This document shows positions 53,239 through 61,787 of a DNA stretch of 64,000 nucleotides, piece by piece. How positions within the stretch are numbered: position 1 is the first letter of the stretch; the number at the start of each line of letters is the position of its first letter. The DNA is taken from positions 1 to 64,000 of the forward strand of contig JBKDKA010000251.1 in the NCBI GenBank assembly GCA_046345315.1. Direction: 5' to 3'. This DNA is from F1-80-MAGs062 sp046345315 (lineage in GTDB: Bacteria > Planctomycetota > Planctomycetia > Planctomycetales > Planctomycetaceae). A program made the translations under genes and the position numbers. Below the pieces are notes generated by a model, which did no database searches, was not told the DNA's origin, and was given only the letters and a program-made list of their open reading frames with translations.

Positions 53239-54615
53239 GTGCGTTACGACACCGTCATTATAGGTGCCGGCATGTCCGGATTGTCGGCCGGAGTGCGACT
53301 TGCGTACTATGAAAAACGTGTCTGCATCCTGGAACGGCACACGACAATCGGCGGACTGAATTCCTTCTACCGGCTGCGGAAGCGGAATTACGATGTCGGA
53401 CTGCATGCAATCACCAACTACGCTCGCCCTGGAACCAAACAGGGGCCGCTCAGCAAACTGCTTCGCCAGCTGAGAATGACATGGGAAGACTTTGACCTTC
53501 GGCCGCAGCTGAAGTCCTCGATCGTATTTCCCGGCCGTTCGCTCCAGTTCACCAACGATTTTTCGTTTTTTCTCGAACAGGTCGCGTCAGCGTTTCCTCG
53601 CCAGATTGACGGATTTCGCAGACTTCTGCAGCGAATTGAGAGCCACGACCCGCTGAATCTCGACCGTGCCTCAGCTTCCGCACGCGCGGTCGTTTCTGAA
53701 TACATCGGCGATCCGCTGCTTGTCGACATGCTTTTCTGTCCATTGATGTTTTACGGCAGTGCAACGCCGAAGGATATGGACTTCAGTCAGTTTGTCATCA
53801 TGTTCCGAAGCATCTTCCACGAGGGTTTCGGGCGACCTTTTGATGGGATTCGGTTGATCCTGAAGCGACTTGTCCGGCATTTTCGGTCACTGGGCGGACA
53901 TCTGAAACTTCGGGCGGGAGTTCAGCAGATCCGTCAGACAAACGGTCGAGCCACGTCGGTGCTGCTGGATGATGGCACGGAGATCGAAGCTGACAACATC
54001 CTGTCTTCTGCCGGTGCCGCGGAAACCATGCGGATGATTGACCCTTCTGCGCCGGTCGTCAGGCCGCAGCCGGGAGACATTTCATTTGTCGAATCGATTT
54101 CTGTTCTGGATTGTGAGCCTGCCGAGATTGGTCATCGAGACACAATCGTGTTTTACTGCGACTCTGATGAGTTCCACTACGAACGGCCTCATGAGCCGGT
54201 CGACGTGCGGAGCGGGATCATTTGTTCGCCGAACAATTTCGACTATTCACAGCCGCTGGAAGACGGGCGAATTCGAATCACGGCCCTTGCTGATCCACAG
54301 TACTGGCTGAATCTCCCGGAAACGGAATACACAGAAGAAAAAGCTCGATGGAACGACCGGATCATCGAAAGTGCTCTCCGGCATATCCCTGATTTTCGCA
54401 GTCGCGTCGTCGACACAGATGTGTTTACTCCGAGAACCATTCGGCGATTTACCGGGCATGTCAATGGCTGCGTCTACGGGGCGCCCGAGAAATTCGTGAA
54501 TGGGCAGACGCCGATCAGCAATCTGTATTTGTGCGGCACAGATCAGGGATTTCTTGGAATTGTTGGGGCCATGCTTTCCGGCATCACAATTGCGAACCGC
54601 TATCTGCTGAAATGA
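53239..54615 (+). CDS. CrtI-like FAD-dependent oxidoreductase
   Basis: A 458-residue flavoprotein with a GTG start behind GAGG. The FAD-binding Rossmann motif is TVIIGAGMSGLSAGVRLAYYEKRVCILERH (residues 5-34), followed by GGLNSFYRLRKRNYDVGLHAIT as in phytoene desaturases and carotenoid isomerases. The C-terminal FAD motif NLYLCGTDQGFLGIVGAMLSGITIANRYL is present. This family covers carotene desaturases, CrtISO, HpnE and retinol saturases; the exact reaction is unclear. No other carotenoid gene is in the window, so the assignment is to family only. Confidence 0.85.
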   Translation: MRYDTVIIGAGMSGLSAGVRLAYYEKRVCILERHTTIGGLNSFYRLRKRNYDVGLHAITNYARPGTKQGPLSKLLRQLRMTWEDFDLRPQLKSSIVFPGRSLQFTNDFSFFLEQVASAFPRQIDGFRRLLQRIESHDPLNLDRASASARAVVSEYIGDPLLVDMLFCPLMFYGSATPKDMDFSQFVIMFRSIFHEGFGRPFDGIRLILKRLVRHFRSLGGHLKLRAGVQQIRQTNGRATSVLLDDGTEIEADNILSSAGAAETMRMIDPSAPVVRPQPGDISFVESISVLDCEPAEIGHRDTIVFYCDSDEFHYERPHEPVDVRSGIICSPNNFDYSQPLEDGRIRITALADPQYWLNLPETEYTEEKARWNDRIIESALRHIPDFRSRVVDTDVFTPRTIRRFTGHVNGCVYGAPEKFVNGQTPISNLYLCGTDQGFLGIVGAMLSGITIANRYLLK

Positions 54616-54700
54616 GTCTGTGAACTGCAGAAGCCGCAATGACCTGATGGAGTTGACAATGAAAAAGCTTCCCATTGTCAGGAGCGCCCCCCTCACCGGG

Positions 54701-54728
54701 TTGCGTCCCCGTGTGCCACTCGTATAAT
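54701..54728 (+). promoter_or_regulatory. Candidate promoter of the nuoI cluster
   Basis: A perfect TATAAT at 54723-54728 is preceded after 16 bases by TTGCGT at 54701-54706. It lies about 94 bases before nuoI. Confidence 0.5.
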
Positions 54729-54821
54729 TTTTAGTGTGCTGGGTAACCTCCTGCGCTCTTCAAAACCATTGTTGCTGCGTCCTGCCAGATCGGTATCGGC
54801 GCAGGACCGGGGTGGACTCTC

Positions 54822-55364
54822 ATGTTCATGTGGTTCAGAAATGTCTGGATGTCAGTGGTGACCGTCCTTCAGGGGATGTGGGTAACGCTGTTGACGATGG
54901 GCAAAACCTATAATCGGCGGGCATTTACGGAGATTTACGAGTATCCGGAAGTCCCGCTGAAAGTGAAGCCTCGTTACCGGGGCTTTCATCGGTTCGATCT
55001 GACGACCTGTATCGGGTGCGACAAGTGTGCTGCCGCGTGTCCGGTCGACTGCATCTATATCGATAAAGAGAAAAGCCCTGTTGGAAAAGGCTTTCGAATC
55101 AACGGGTACACAATCGACTACAGCAAGTGCATGTTCTGTGCTCTGTGTGTCGAACCGTGTCCTGTGGATTGTATTTTCATGGGGTCGAATCACGACCTGA
55201 GCTGCTACAGTCGTGATGGGTGTATTGTAGACTACGCCAAGCTTCCGCTCGAAATCGCGTGGGGAAGGGCAGCACTGAATCCGACGGCTGTTGCGGAGTC
55301 GAAAGTTCTGCATGAACCAGTCTGGGTGAAGGGCGAACCCAGTCCGTTTGAAGTGCAGGCTTGA
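54822..55364 (+). CDS. nuoI: NADH-quinone oxidoreductase subunit I
   Basis: A 180-residue complex I ferredoxin-type subunit. Two 4Fe-4S motifs are intact: CIGCDKCAAACP (about residues 64-75) and CMFCALCVEPCP (about 105-116), each followed by VDCI. The N-terminal amphipathic part (FRNVWMSVVTVLQGMWVTLLTM) and the KPRYRGFHRF block match NuoI. It carries electrons toward the quinone site through clusters N6a/N6b. Unusually, it heads the cluster, ahead of a DUF2203 gene, nuoA, nuoC and nuoD. Confidence 0.95.
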   Translation: MFMWFRNVWMSVVTVLQGMWVTLLTMGKTYNRRAFTEIYEYPEVPLKVKPRYRGFHRFDLTTCIGCDKCAAACPVDCIYIDKEKSPVGKGFRINGYTIDYSKCMFCALCVEPCPVDCIFMGSNHDLSCYSRDGCIVDYAKLPLEIAWGRAALNPTAVAESKVLHEPVWVKGEPSPFEVQA

Positions 55365-55467
55365 GTTTCCCTCGCTGCAGTCATCGGATGGTCTGAGGTG
55401 AGGTCGCTGTTCGGGTAGAGTCGGGTCTGGTCGTCGGTTCCGTGCGTCACTTCGCTGGAGGTGTGCG

Positions 55468-55905
55468 ATGGTTGCTGAAGATTTTCTGACAGTTGACGAA
55501 GTGAACGAGCGATTACCGCTGGTTCGGTCCATCGTTCGGGATGTAGTGGAACTGCATTCGGATATCGCTGATCGGCGGGAGCGACTGGCTTCCATCCGTC
55601 AGCGGCATCCTTCGTCGTCGTCCTCTTCGGCCTCGGTATACGAGGAGGAAGTGCGGCAGATGGAAGAAGAGCTTCTGCGGGATGAGAAGCGTCTGGAAGG
55701 TTACTCGGAAGAGCTCCTGGAGATTGGTGGAGTTCTGTCTGATGCGGCAACCGGCACGGTTGACTTCCCGGGGGAATCCGGTGGTGACCGTCTCTGGCTG
55801 TGCTGGCGGTTCGATGAGCCTGTCGTGATGTACTGGCACTCCGGAGCGTGCGGGGAATCCGAGCGGCTGCCGCTGTGTCATGAAAGGATATTCGGCGATG
55901 GTTGA
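55468..55905 (+). CDS. DUF2203 family protein
   Basis: A 145-residue DUF2203 protein: FLTVDEVNERLPLVRSIVRDVVELHSDI at the N-terminus, a helical middle with a serine run (PSSSSSSAS), and the C-terminal LWLCWRFDEPVVMYWHSG block, where the family usually reads LCWxxGExxIxxWH. No function is known. It is inserted between nuoI and nuoA, and its last 8 bases overlap the nuoA start, so it is translationally linked to the complex I genes. Confidence 0.85.
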   Translation: MVAEDFLTVDEVNERLPLVRSIVRDVVELHSDIADRRERLASIRQRHPSSSSSSASVYEEEVRQMEEELLRDEKRLEGYSEELLEIGGVLSDAATGTVDFPGESGGDRLWLCWRFDEPVVMYWHSGACGESERLPLCHERIFGDG

Positions 55906-56455
55906 TCTGGTCGGGCATTTTCTGATTTTCTCTCTGCTCGCCATCGGTTTTCTGATGGTGCCGCTCCTCATCGGGCGTCTGCTTCGGCCGACACTTCCGA
56001 CACCGGAGAAAGATGCCATTTACGAATGTGGCGAGCCGGCCATCGGTTCGAGCTACATTCAGTTCGACCTTCGATTTTACGTGGTGGCACTTCTGTTCAT
56101 TATCTTCGACGTCGAAGTGGCATTTTTCTTTCCGTGGGCCGGAATCTATGGAAGTGCGATGCAGCTCGCTGACGAGCGGATCTCCGCTGACGCTCGTGCA
56201 GAACTGAGCGCCAGACTGCTCAGTGTCGAGCCTGGTTCGCTGACAGAGGCTCAGGTGATTTCAGCACCGGCAGCGACAACTCTGGGGATCATCGGGTTTG
56301 CTGACCTTCTGGTCTTTTTTGCTGTTCTTCTGGTTGGCTTCGCCTATATCTGGAAACGAGGTGACATTGACTGTATTCGGGAGGTCACTCGCAAGCCAGC
56401 TCAGGCCGGAGATCAGACGTCATTCGCTGCGACTGAGGCAGCGGCGGTCGGCTGA
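55898..56455 (+). CDS. nuoA: NADH-quinone oxidoreductase subunit A
   Basis: About 185 residues from the ATG at 55898, behind AAAGGA; NuoA is usually 115-150. The core is recognisable: LLIGRLLRPTLPTPEKDAIYECGEPAIGSSYIQFDLRFYVVALLFIIFDVEVAFFFPWA, with the Cys of YECG and the FDVE motif. A ~45-residue hydrophilic insert (ADERISADARAELSARLLSV and on) separates helix 2 from helix 3 (FADLLVFFAVLLVGFAYIW), and a ~30-residue tail follows. It is a membrane-arm subunit near the quinone channel. No nuoB follows, unlike the usual order. Confidence 0.92.
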   Translation: MVDLVGHFLIFSLLAIGFLMVPLLIGRLLRPTLPTPEKDAIYECGEPAIGSSYIQFDLRFYVVALLFIIFDVEVAFFFPWAGIYGSAMQLADERISADARAELSARLLSVEPGSLTEAQVISAPAATTLGIIGFADLLVFFAVLLVGFAYIWKRGDIDCIREVTRKPAQAGDQTSFAATEAAAVG

Positions 56456-56556
56456 AATCTCGCTGACTGTGATCATCGAGCAGGCAGCGAACGTCGTTTG
56501 GCCGACAGGACTTCCCTGAAGTGGTTTTCTTTTGTGTTCGAATCAGGATCTGAGTG

Positions 56557-57090
56557 ATGGAAATACAGGCGATTCATTCCATTCTTCTGGAACGATTCGG
56601 ATCAGAAGCAGTCGGTGACGGTCCGCGAGCGGCAATTGATCCCTGGATTCAGGTTTCGCCGGACTCCATTGTTGCGGTGGGACGATTTCTGCGCGATGAA
56701 CCGCGGTTGAAATTCGATCATCTGAATGATCTGTGCGGAGTCGACTACTTCGAGCCGGATGCAAAGAAAGCTCCGAAGTTTGGTCACGAGCCTCATGTGG
56801 AAGTTGTCTATCAGCTTTCGAGTGTCTCGCTGAAACATCGCCTGAAGCTGAAGGTTTCAATTCCTCGATGGAAAGACAATGTCGCCGGGCAGCTGCCATC
56901 AGTACCTTCGGTGAGCTCCGTCTGGGGGATTGCTGACTGGCATGAGCGGGAAGCTTACGACCTGATGGGTATTCACTTTGAAGGGCATCCGAATCTGCGA
57001 CGAATCCTTTGCCCGGAGGACTGGACCGGACATGCTCTTCGGAAGGACTATGAATTCCCGCTCGAATACCACGGAATTCGAGGACGATGA
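56557..57090 (+). CDS. nuoC: NADH-quinone oxidoreductase subunit C
   Basis: A 177-residue 30-kDa-type subunit with an AGGATCTGAG site before the ATG at 56557. The complex I 30-kDa signature lies near the C-terminus: YDLMGIHFEGHPNLRRILCPEDWTGHALRKDYEFP. The middle (FDHLNDLCGVDYFEPD) also fits. It is a soluble peripheral-arm subunit next to NuoD. It is separate from NuoD here rather than fused, 101 bases upstream of it. Confidence 0.94.
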   Translation: MEIQAIHSILLERFGSEAVGDGPRAAIDPWIQVSPDSIVAVGRFLRDEPRLKFDHLNDLCGVDYFEPDAKKAPKFGHEPHVEVVYQLSSVSLKHRLKLKVSIPRWKDNVAGQLPSVPSVSSVWGIADWHEREAYDLMGIHFEGHPNLRRILCPEDWTGHALRKDYEFPLEYHGIRGR

Positions 57091-57191
57091 CGTTCGAGCC
57101 GACTGAGTGAATGTCGGTAAAAGACGTCAGAGGTTAACTGAGAGATATTTGCTGCGGCTGACTGGCTGAAGGTGACAAAGGGAACGCTGTA

Positions 57192-58433
57192 ATGGCTCTG
57201 CAGATTGAAGATCCTCGTGTTGTTGAGTTCGACGTCCAGACGGACGAGATGCTGGTCAACATGGGGCCTCAGCACCCCAGCACTCATGGTGTGCTTCGAC
57301 TTCTGCTTCGAACAGACGGAGAAATCGTTCACGAATGCACTCCGCATATCGGGTATCTGCATCGCTGTGCGGAGAAGATCGGTGAGAATCTTTCACCGCC
57401 CCAGTACATCCCGTACACCGACCGGATGGATTATCTGGCGGCGATGAACATGAATCTCGGCTTTGCGCTCACGATCGAAAAGCTGATCGGTATGGAAGTG
57501 CCGGAGAAAGCTGTTCATCTTCGAGTGTTCATTGCGGAACTTGGCCGAGTGGCAAGCCATCTGGTGGCCATGGGAACCTACGGGCTGGACCTTGGGACAT
57601 TCAGCCCCTTCCTTTATGCGTTCCGTGAACGCGAAATCATTCTGGAGTTCTTCGAAGAAATCTGTGGGGCTCGCCTGACCTACAGTTATCTGACAGTGGG
57701 TGGAGCCACTCATGATCTTCCTGAAGAGATCATGATTCCCGATGGTCTGGCGTCACTGACCGGCAGAACGCCCGGCGAGATGATGCCGTTCTTTGACTGC
57801 GTCGAGCTGTTTCTGAAGTGGATCGAGAAGCGAATCTCCGAGTATCACACACTGCTGACTCGGAATGCGATCTTCATCAAGCGGACCGCCGGTATGGGAA
57901 TTCTCACACCGGAAATGGCCGTGAGCTATGGTTGCACCGGACCAGTGCTGCGCGGCAGTGGCGTGGACTATGATCTGCGACGTGACGGTGAGGCCATCTA
58001 TACTCGGATGTATCAGGGTTATAGTTTCGAAATCCCGGTTGCTCCATTTGCCAAAGTTGCACCCTGTGAAGTCGTCCTTGGTGACAACTGGTGTCGGTTT
58101 TATGTCCGCATGATGGAAGTGGTTCAGGCAATTCGGCTGGTCCGTCAGTCAATGCCGAAGTACAAGGCTGCGACGGGCAGTCATCGCGAAGCGTTCAAGA
58201 TGAATACGAAGCTTCCGAAAGACGAAGTCTATCTCGAAACCGAAGCTCCTCGCGGGCAGATGGGTTTCTACGTCGTTGGCAACGGCGACGCAGCTCCTCT
58301 TCGAGTTCGAGCGAAAAGCTCCTGCTTCTGCAATCTGTCCATCACAGACCTGATCTGCCGTGGTGTGCCCCTGGCCGACATCCCGGCCATTGTCGGCTCA
58401 CTCGACATCGTGATGGGTGAGATTGATCGCTGA
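57192..58433 (+). CDS. nuoD: NADH-quinone oxidoreductase subunit D
   Basis: A 413-residue 49-kDa subunit. NMGPQHPSTHGVLRLLLRTDGE carries the quinone-site His/Thr region, LHRCAEKIGENLSPPQYIPYTDRMDYLAAM is the family signature, and the C-terminus ends DIPAIVGSLDIVMGEIDR. Length is normal. AAGGGA precedes the ATG. It is the last gene of the cluster; its stop is one base from the stop of the convergent asparaginase-domain gene. Confidence 0.96.
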   Translation: MALQIEDPRVVEFDVQTDEMLVNMGPQHPSTHGVLRLLLRTDGEIVHECTPHIGYLHRCAEKIGENLSPPQYIPYTDRMDYLAAMNMNLGFALTIEKLIGMEVPEKAVHLRVFIAELGRVASHLVAMGTYGLDLGTFSPFLYAFREREIILEFFEEICGARLTYSYLTVGGATHDLPEEIMIPDGLASLTGRTPGEMMPFFDCVELFLKWIEKRISEYHTLLTRNAIFIKRTAGMGILTPEMAVSYGCTGPVLRGSGVDYDLRRDGEAIYTRMYQGYSFEIPVAPFAKVAPCEVVLGDNWCRFYVRMMEVVQAIRLVRQSMPKYKAATGSHREAFKMNTKLPKDEVYLETEAPRGQMGFYVVGNGDAAPLRVRAKSSCFCNLSITDLICRGVPLADIPAIVGSLDIVMGEIDR

Positions 58434-58434
58434 A

Positions 58435-58917
58435 TCAGATGGTTTCGAAGATACCGCGTTCACGGTTCTTTCGTGTTCGTGCTGGATCGAAGATTCTGCC
58501 GTTCATCGTGATGTAGACGCCGTCAGTAAGCGACTGGACGGCGCCGACGGCCACACCCACATTGAAAATCGCATCGCTGTTTCGGAAACCTGCCGGCTGA
58601 AGTGCTCCCGTCAGCACGATGCAACGGTCTGGAATTCCAGTCAAAGCCCGGGCTGTCTCGATCATCGTGTCCGTTCCGTGGGTGATAATGATCTGACGCT
58701 CAGGGCTGGCTTCAACGGCATGGCGAATCTGCAGTCGATCGTCGTCTGAAAGATCAAGGCTGTCCTTTCGAAGGATGGACTGGATCTGATACTCAAAGAC
58801 AAGTGGCAGTTCCTGAAGAATGCGTTCGACACCGGGTGGTCCGACCTGATAGGCACTCAGAGCATCAAAGTAAACTTTGTCGAAAGTGCCACCCGTGGTG
58901 ATGAACCGGATCTTCAT
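58435..58917 (-). CDS. Single-domain asparaginase-like protein
   Basis: A 160-residue protein from the ATG at 58917, whose ATGA overlaps the stop of the kinase gene. It contains the two threonine motifs of bacterial asparaginases, TTGGTFDK (about residues 7-14) and THGTDTM (about 78-84), plus VLTGALQPAGFRNSDA. Only the N-terminal domain is present, as in short asparaginase-domain proteins of ~160 residues; classical enzymes are ~330. Whether it hydrolyses asparagine is uncertain. It is the third gene of a HAD-kinase-asparaginase operon. Confidence 0.8.
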   Translation of the reverse strand: MKIRFITTGGTFDKVYFDALSAYQVGPPGVERILQELPLVFEYQIQSILRKDSLDLSDDDRLQIRHAVEASPERQIIITHGTDTMIETARALTGIPDRCIVLTGALQPAGFRNSDAIFNVGVAVGAVQSLTDGVYITMNGRIFDPARTRKNRERGIFETI

Positions 58918-59963
58918 CGGATTTCCACACCGGCATTCTGCTGCTGCCACAGACTCAGTCGGTTCAGGACTTCCTGAGGAGTGGCAGTTCCTGTGGTGCC
59001 GAGCTGCTGAATCGTGATGGAAGCGACGAGCATGCCGACGAGCCCGGCCTCCGGGAGTGTGGCTCCGGAAGTGAGTGCGAGCATCAGTCCTGCAGAGACG
59101 CTGTCACCCGCTCCTGTTGTATCAATCGGCCCGTCCACACGCACTCCCGGAACGGGGGTGAGAACCGGGTCGGTGACGAGCATCCCACGCGATCCCTGGG
59201 TCACGCAGATCGGAGCTCCGGATTGCTTCCGAAGTTTCTCAAGCGACACTTTCAGGCGATCGGGGTCCACCTGATCGCCGGGCAGCGGGTTCGCATGGCC
59301 GACCGCTTCGAATTCGTTGGGCTTGATGATGATGTCCCGAAACTCGGTGATGAATCTTCTGCTGTCTGCGTAGAAGAAGACCTTCGGATTCGAGCGCGCC
59401 CGCTTTGCCAGTTCTTCGCGTGCGAGGGCGGTCACGACACCACAATCGGCTTCTTCGACCTGATCGAGGATAATGACCGCATCCAGGTTCGGCAGCAGCT
59501 GATCGAGGTGCTGCAGCGCCCGATGGACCAGTTCCGGTTTCATTGGTCGGCGATTTTTCGTGTCGATGCGTTCGTGCTCACCGGCAAGCCCCGGCACCTG
59601 ATTGTTCAGAGGCTTGAGATACATCGGCGTCATCACGTCGTCCGACGTAATCAGGCCGTCGGTCTGACAGGACCGACGATTCAGCTCCCGCTTCAGATCG
59701 TAGCCCTGCCCGTCATCGCCGATGACGCCGATGGCATGAATCACACCGGCCTTCAGTGCCGAGAGATTATTCACGACCGTACCTGCTGCGCCGGGATAGT
59801 TCCGGATTTGAACAACCTGATGCGCAGTCTTCCCGGTCTCCACGCTCTTTTCAGCGAGGCGTGGATCGATATCCATGTATCGATCCAGGAAAAAATCTCC
59901 GAAAACAGCAATCCGACGAGACGGAAAACGCCCAACCAGTTCCTCGAGTCTCGACAACTTCAT
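58914..59963 (-). CDS. PfkB-family sugar kinase (RfaE1-like)
   Basis: A 349-residue ribokinase-fold enzyme. The N-terminus AVFGDFFLDRYMDIDPR resembles the kinase domain of RfaE/HldE, followed by RNYPGAAGTVVNNLSALKAGVIHAIGVIGDDGQG. The PfkB signature 2 is DTTGAGDSVSAGLMLAL with the catalytic Asp. VIIKPNEFEAVG matches the RfaE-type substrate loop. It phosphorylates a sugar or sugar phosphate, perhaps in glycoconjugate synthesis; the substrate is not readable. ATG overlaps the HAD stop by 4 bases (59960-59963), and its own stop overlaps the next start by 4 bases. Confidence 0.87.
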   Translation of the reverse strand: MKLSRLEELVGRFPSRRIAVFGDFFLDRYMDIDPRLAEKSVETGKTAHQVVQIRNYPGAAGTVVNNLSALKAGVIHAIGVIGDDGQGYDLKRELNRRSCQTDGLITSDDVMTPMYLKPLNNQVPGLAGEHERIDTKNRRPMKPELVHRALQHLDQLLPNLDAVIILDQVEEADCGVVTALAREELAKRARSNPKVFFYADSRRFITEFRDIIIKPNEFEAVGHANPLPGDQVDPDRLKVSLEKLRKQSGAPICVTQGSRGMLVTDPVLTPVPGVRVDGPIDTTGAGDSVSAGLMLALTSGATLPEAGLVGMLVASITIQQLGTTGTATPQEVLNRLSLWQQQNAGVEIR

Positions 59964-60877
59964 GCGAGTTCACCCCAGAGATACTTCATGAGAGTGTCCA
60001 CCTGCTGATAGTCCGGGATGACAATGTCAGCGCCCACTCCGACAAGTCGCTGTCGTTTCCACTGATCAACGGACCCGTCACGAGCTGCTTCATTGCTTGC
60101 GACGGCAATCGCTGTGCCTTCGGCGCCCTTGATGTTGTCGATCTCCACATAGCCGTCGCCGAAACCGAGCAGATAACGACCGTCGACATTGTTATCGCGG
60201 AGGATGCGTTCGATTACCATCTGTTTCGAGAAGCTCTTGTAGTCGTCTCGAGCTCCGTAAATGTGCGGCCCGAAGAAACCGTCGATCTGCAGGAGTTGGC
60301 ATTCTTCCCGCACGTAGTTTTCGTCAGTTCCACTGGCCAGGAACACTTCCACGCCTCGGGCTTTCAGCTGCGTCAGAACTTCGAAAGATCCCGGTACCAG
60401 CATCGTCCGAGGATCGGCTGACCGATCGCGAAGAGATTCTCGCCGTCCGTTGATCTTGACCATCAGCAGGTCATGGTAACGGTTCTTGTAATAAACCGGT
60501 TCCTGTGGTTTTCCGCCTCGCTTCGTGATTTCCTCGGCCAGACGAATCATCTGATAGATGGTCTGCTTCCCGTTGAGCTCCATGACGAAATCGTAGGCGA
60601 CCTTCGTCAGCTGCTCGTGAGTTTCGGATGTTCCGCAGCGAGCCAGTTCCTCGACCATCATGGGCACCATGATCTCGGGCCAGCCTTCCCGGACCACGCT
60701 GAGCGTTCCGTCAAAGTCGAAAACCGCGAACCGAGGCGGTTCTGCGAGTTTCACTTCACGAATGATCTCGATGGACGAGCCCGGAAGAAATCGAGTCTTT
60801 CCGACATTCGTGAAACGAGCCTGATAGTCAGTTTCGTGAGAACCGCTGCTGGAAGAAGGTGTGTTACCGGAGGTCAT
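59960..60877 (-). CDS. HAD-superfamily hydrolase
   Basis: A 305-residue HAD phosphatase. Motif I is FAVFDFDGTLSVV (Asp nucleophile and acid/base Asp), motif II lies in VEVFLASGTDENYV and motif IV in LLGFGDGYVEIDNIKGAEGTAIAVAS. The cap region (about 60-150) is helical. A disordered Ser-rich N-terminus (about 15 residues) may indicate a later true start. It heads the overlap-coupled operon with a PfkB kinase and an asparaginase-domain protein, so it probably dephosphorylates a sugar phosphate in the same pathway. Confidence 0.83.
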   Translation of the reverse strand: MTSGNTPSSSSGSHETDYQARFTNVGKTRFLPGSSIEIIREVKLAEPPRFAVFDFDGTLSVVREGWPEIMVPMMVEELARCGTSETHEQLTKVAYDFVMELNGKQTIYQMIRLAEEITKRGGKPQEPVYYKNRYHDLLMVKINGRRESLRDRSADPRTMLVPGSFEVLTQLKARGVEVFLASGTDENYVREECQLLQIDGFFGPHIYGARDDYKSFSKQMVIERILRDNNVDGRYLLGFGDGYVEIDNIKGAEGTAIAVASNEAARDGSVDQWKRQRLVGVGADIVIPDYQQVDTLMKYLWGELA

Positions 60878-60913
60878 GGAATGGTACCGAATCAGAGGTA
60901 AAAATAGGTGACG

Positions 60914-61008
60914 CTGAAAAAACCAGGACAGACACCCGTTTTTCTCGCGTTTAAACAGCGTTTTCAGTTGAGTGATTTTGTCCGGGAGCCAGTCCCGTTT
61001 TTGTCAGG
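60914..61008 (+). repeat. Hairpin repeat family, TTTTGTCAG-ended copy
   Basis: CTGAAAAAACCAGGACAGACACCC at the left and GGGAGCCAGTCCCGTTTTTG then TCAGG at the right. It lies between the HAD and nadD genes. Confidence 0.85.
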
Positions 61009-61118
61009 TTTCTCAGGTCCGTGAGTTCGACAGAAGCGTCAGAGTGTCCTGCGCGTCTTGTCCTGCGTAAACTATAAAGTTTGAAGCGGAAACGGAACTA
61101 TCGAACGATGGAACAGCA

Positions 61119-61736
61119 ATGATGCGAATCGGAGTTCTTGGCGGTACTTTTGATCCAGTCCACTACGGACACCTGATGCTGGCTGAATCCTGCCGACAGC
61201 AGCTGAGTCTGGACTGCGTGCGATTCATTCCGGCCGGTCAGCCGCCTCACAAAATGAATCATCGGATCACCGATGGCCATACGCGAGCAGACATGCTGTC
61301 CTATGCAGTGGCCGGTTACCCGGAGTTTCAGATTGATCGGCGAGAGATTCGGCGATCGGGGCCGTCATGGACAGTCGAAACGCTGGCGGAACTCAAAGCC
61401 GAGATGCCGGAGGCGGAACTGTTCTTTCTGATGGGGGCCGACAGTGTTCAGAGCATCCTGACGTGGCGTGAGCCGCTCCGGATTGTTCAGCTGGCGACTA
61501 TTGTTGCCTGTAATCGTCCGGGGTTCACTGCTGTCACTCGGGAACAGATTGATCAGACCCTGGATGCTGCCATAGCTCGTCGAATCACACTCGTTTCAAT
61601 CCCGGGAACAGATCTTTCTGCAACGGATCTTCGTCAGCGTGTTCGGTCCGGACTTGGGCTTCGATTCATGACACCTCGTGCCGTCGAAACTTACATCGCG
61701 GAGAACCGGCTTTATCTGGATGATGCCTCATCATAG
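61119..61736 (+). CDS. nadD: Nicotinate-nucleotide adenylyltransferase
   Basis: A 205-residue NadD. The nucleotidyltransferase motif GGTFDPVHYGHL carries the (H/T)xGH signature, FIPAGQPPHK follows and the C-terminal ISATD-like block reads LVSIPGTDLSATDLRQRVRSG. It converts nicotinate mononucleotide and ATP to deamido-NAD. Length is normal and it appears intact. It is convergent with the DUF1501 gene. Confidence 0.94.
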   Translation: MMRIGVLGGTFDPVHYGHLMLAESCRQQLSLDCVRFIPAGQPPHKMNHRITDGHTRADMLSYAVAGYPEFQIDRREIRRSGPSWTVETLAELKAEMPEAELFFLMGADSVQSILTWREPLRIVQLATIVACNRPGFTAVTREQIDQTLDAAIARRITLVSIPGTDLSATDLRQRVRSGLGLRFMTPRAVETYIAENRLYLDDASS

Positions 61737-61787
61737 TGCAACGCTGAGCTTTAGCCGCAGCCCGGATTCGGCGCTTTGACGGCCCGG

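Noticed and set aside
61073..61078. TATAAA before nadD as a promoter
   Set aside because: No -35 box at suitable spacing could be found.
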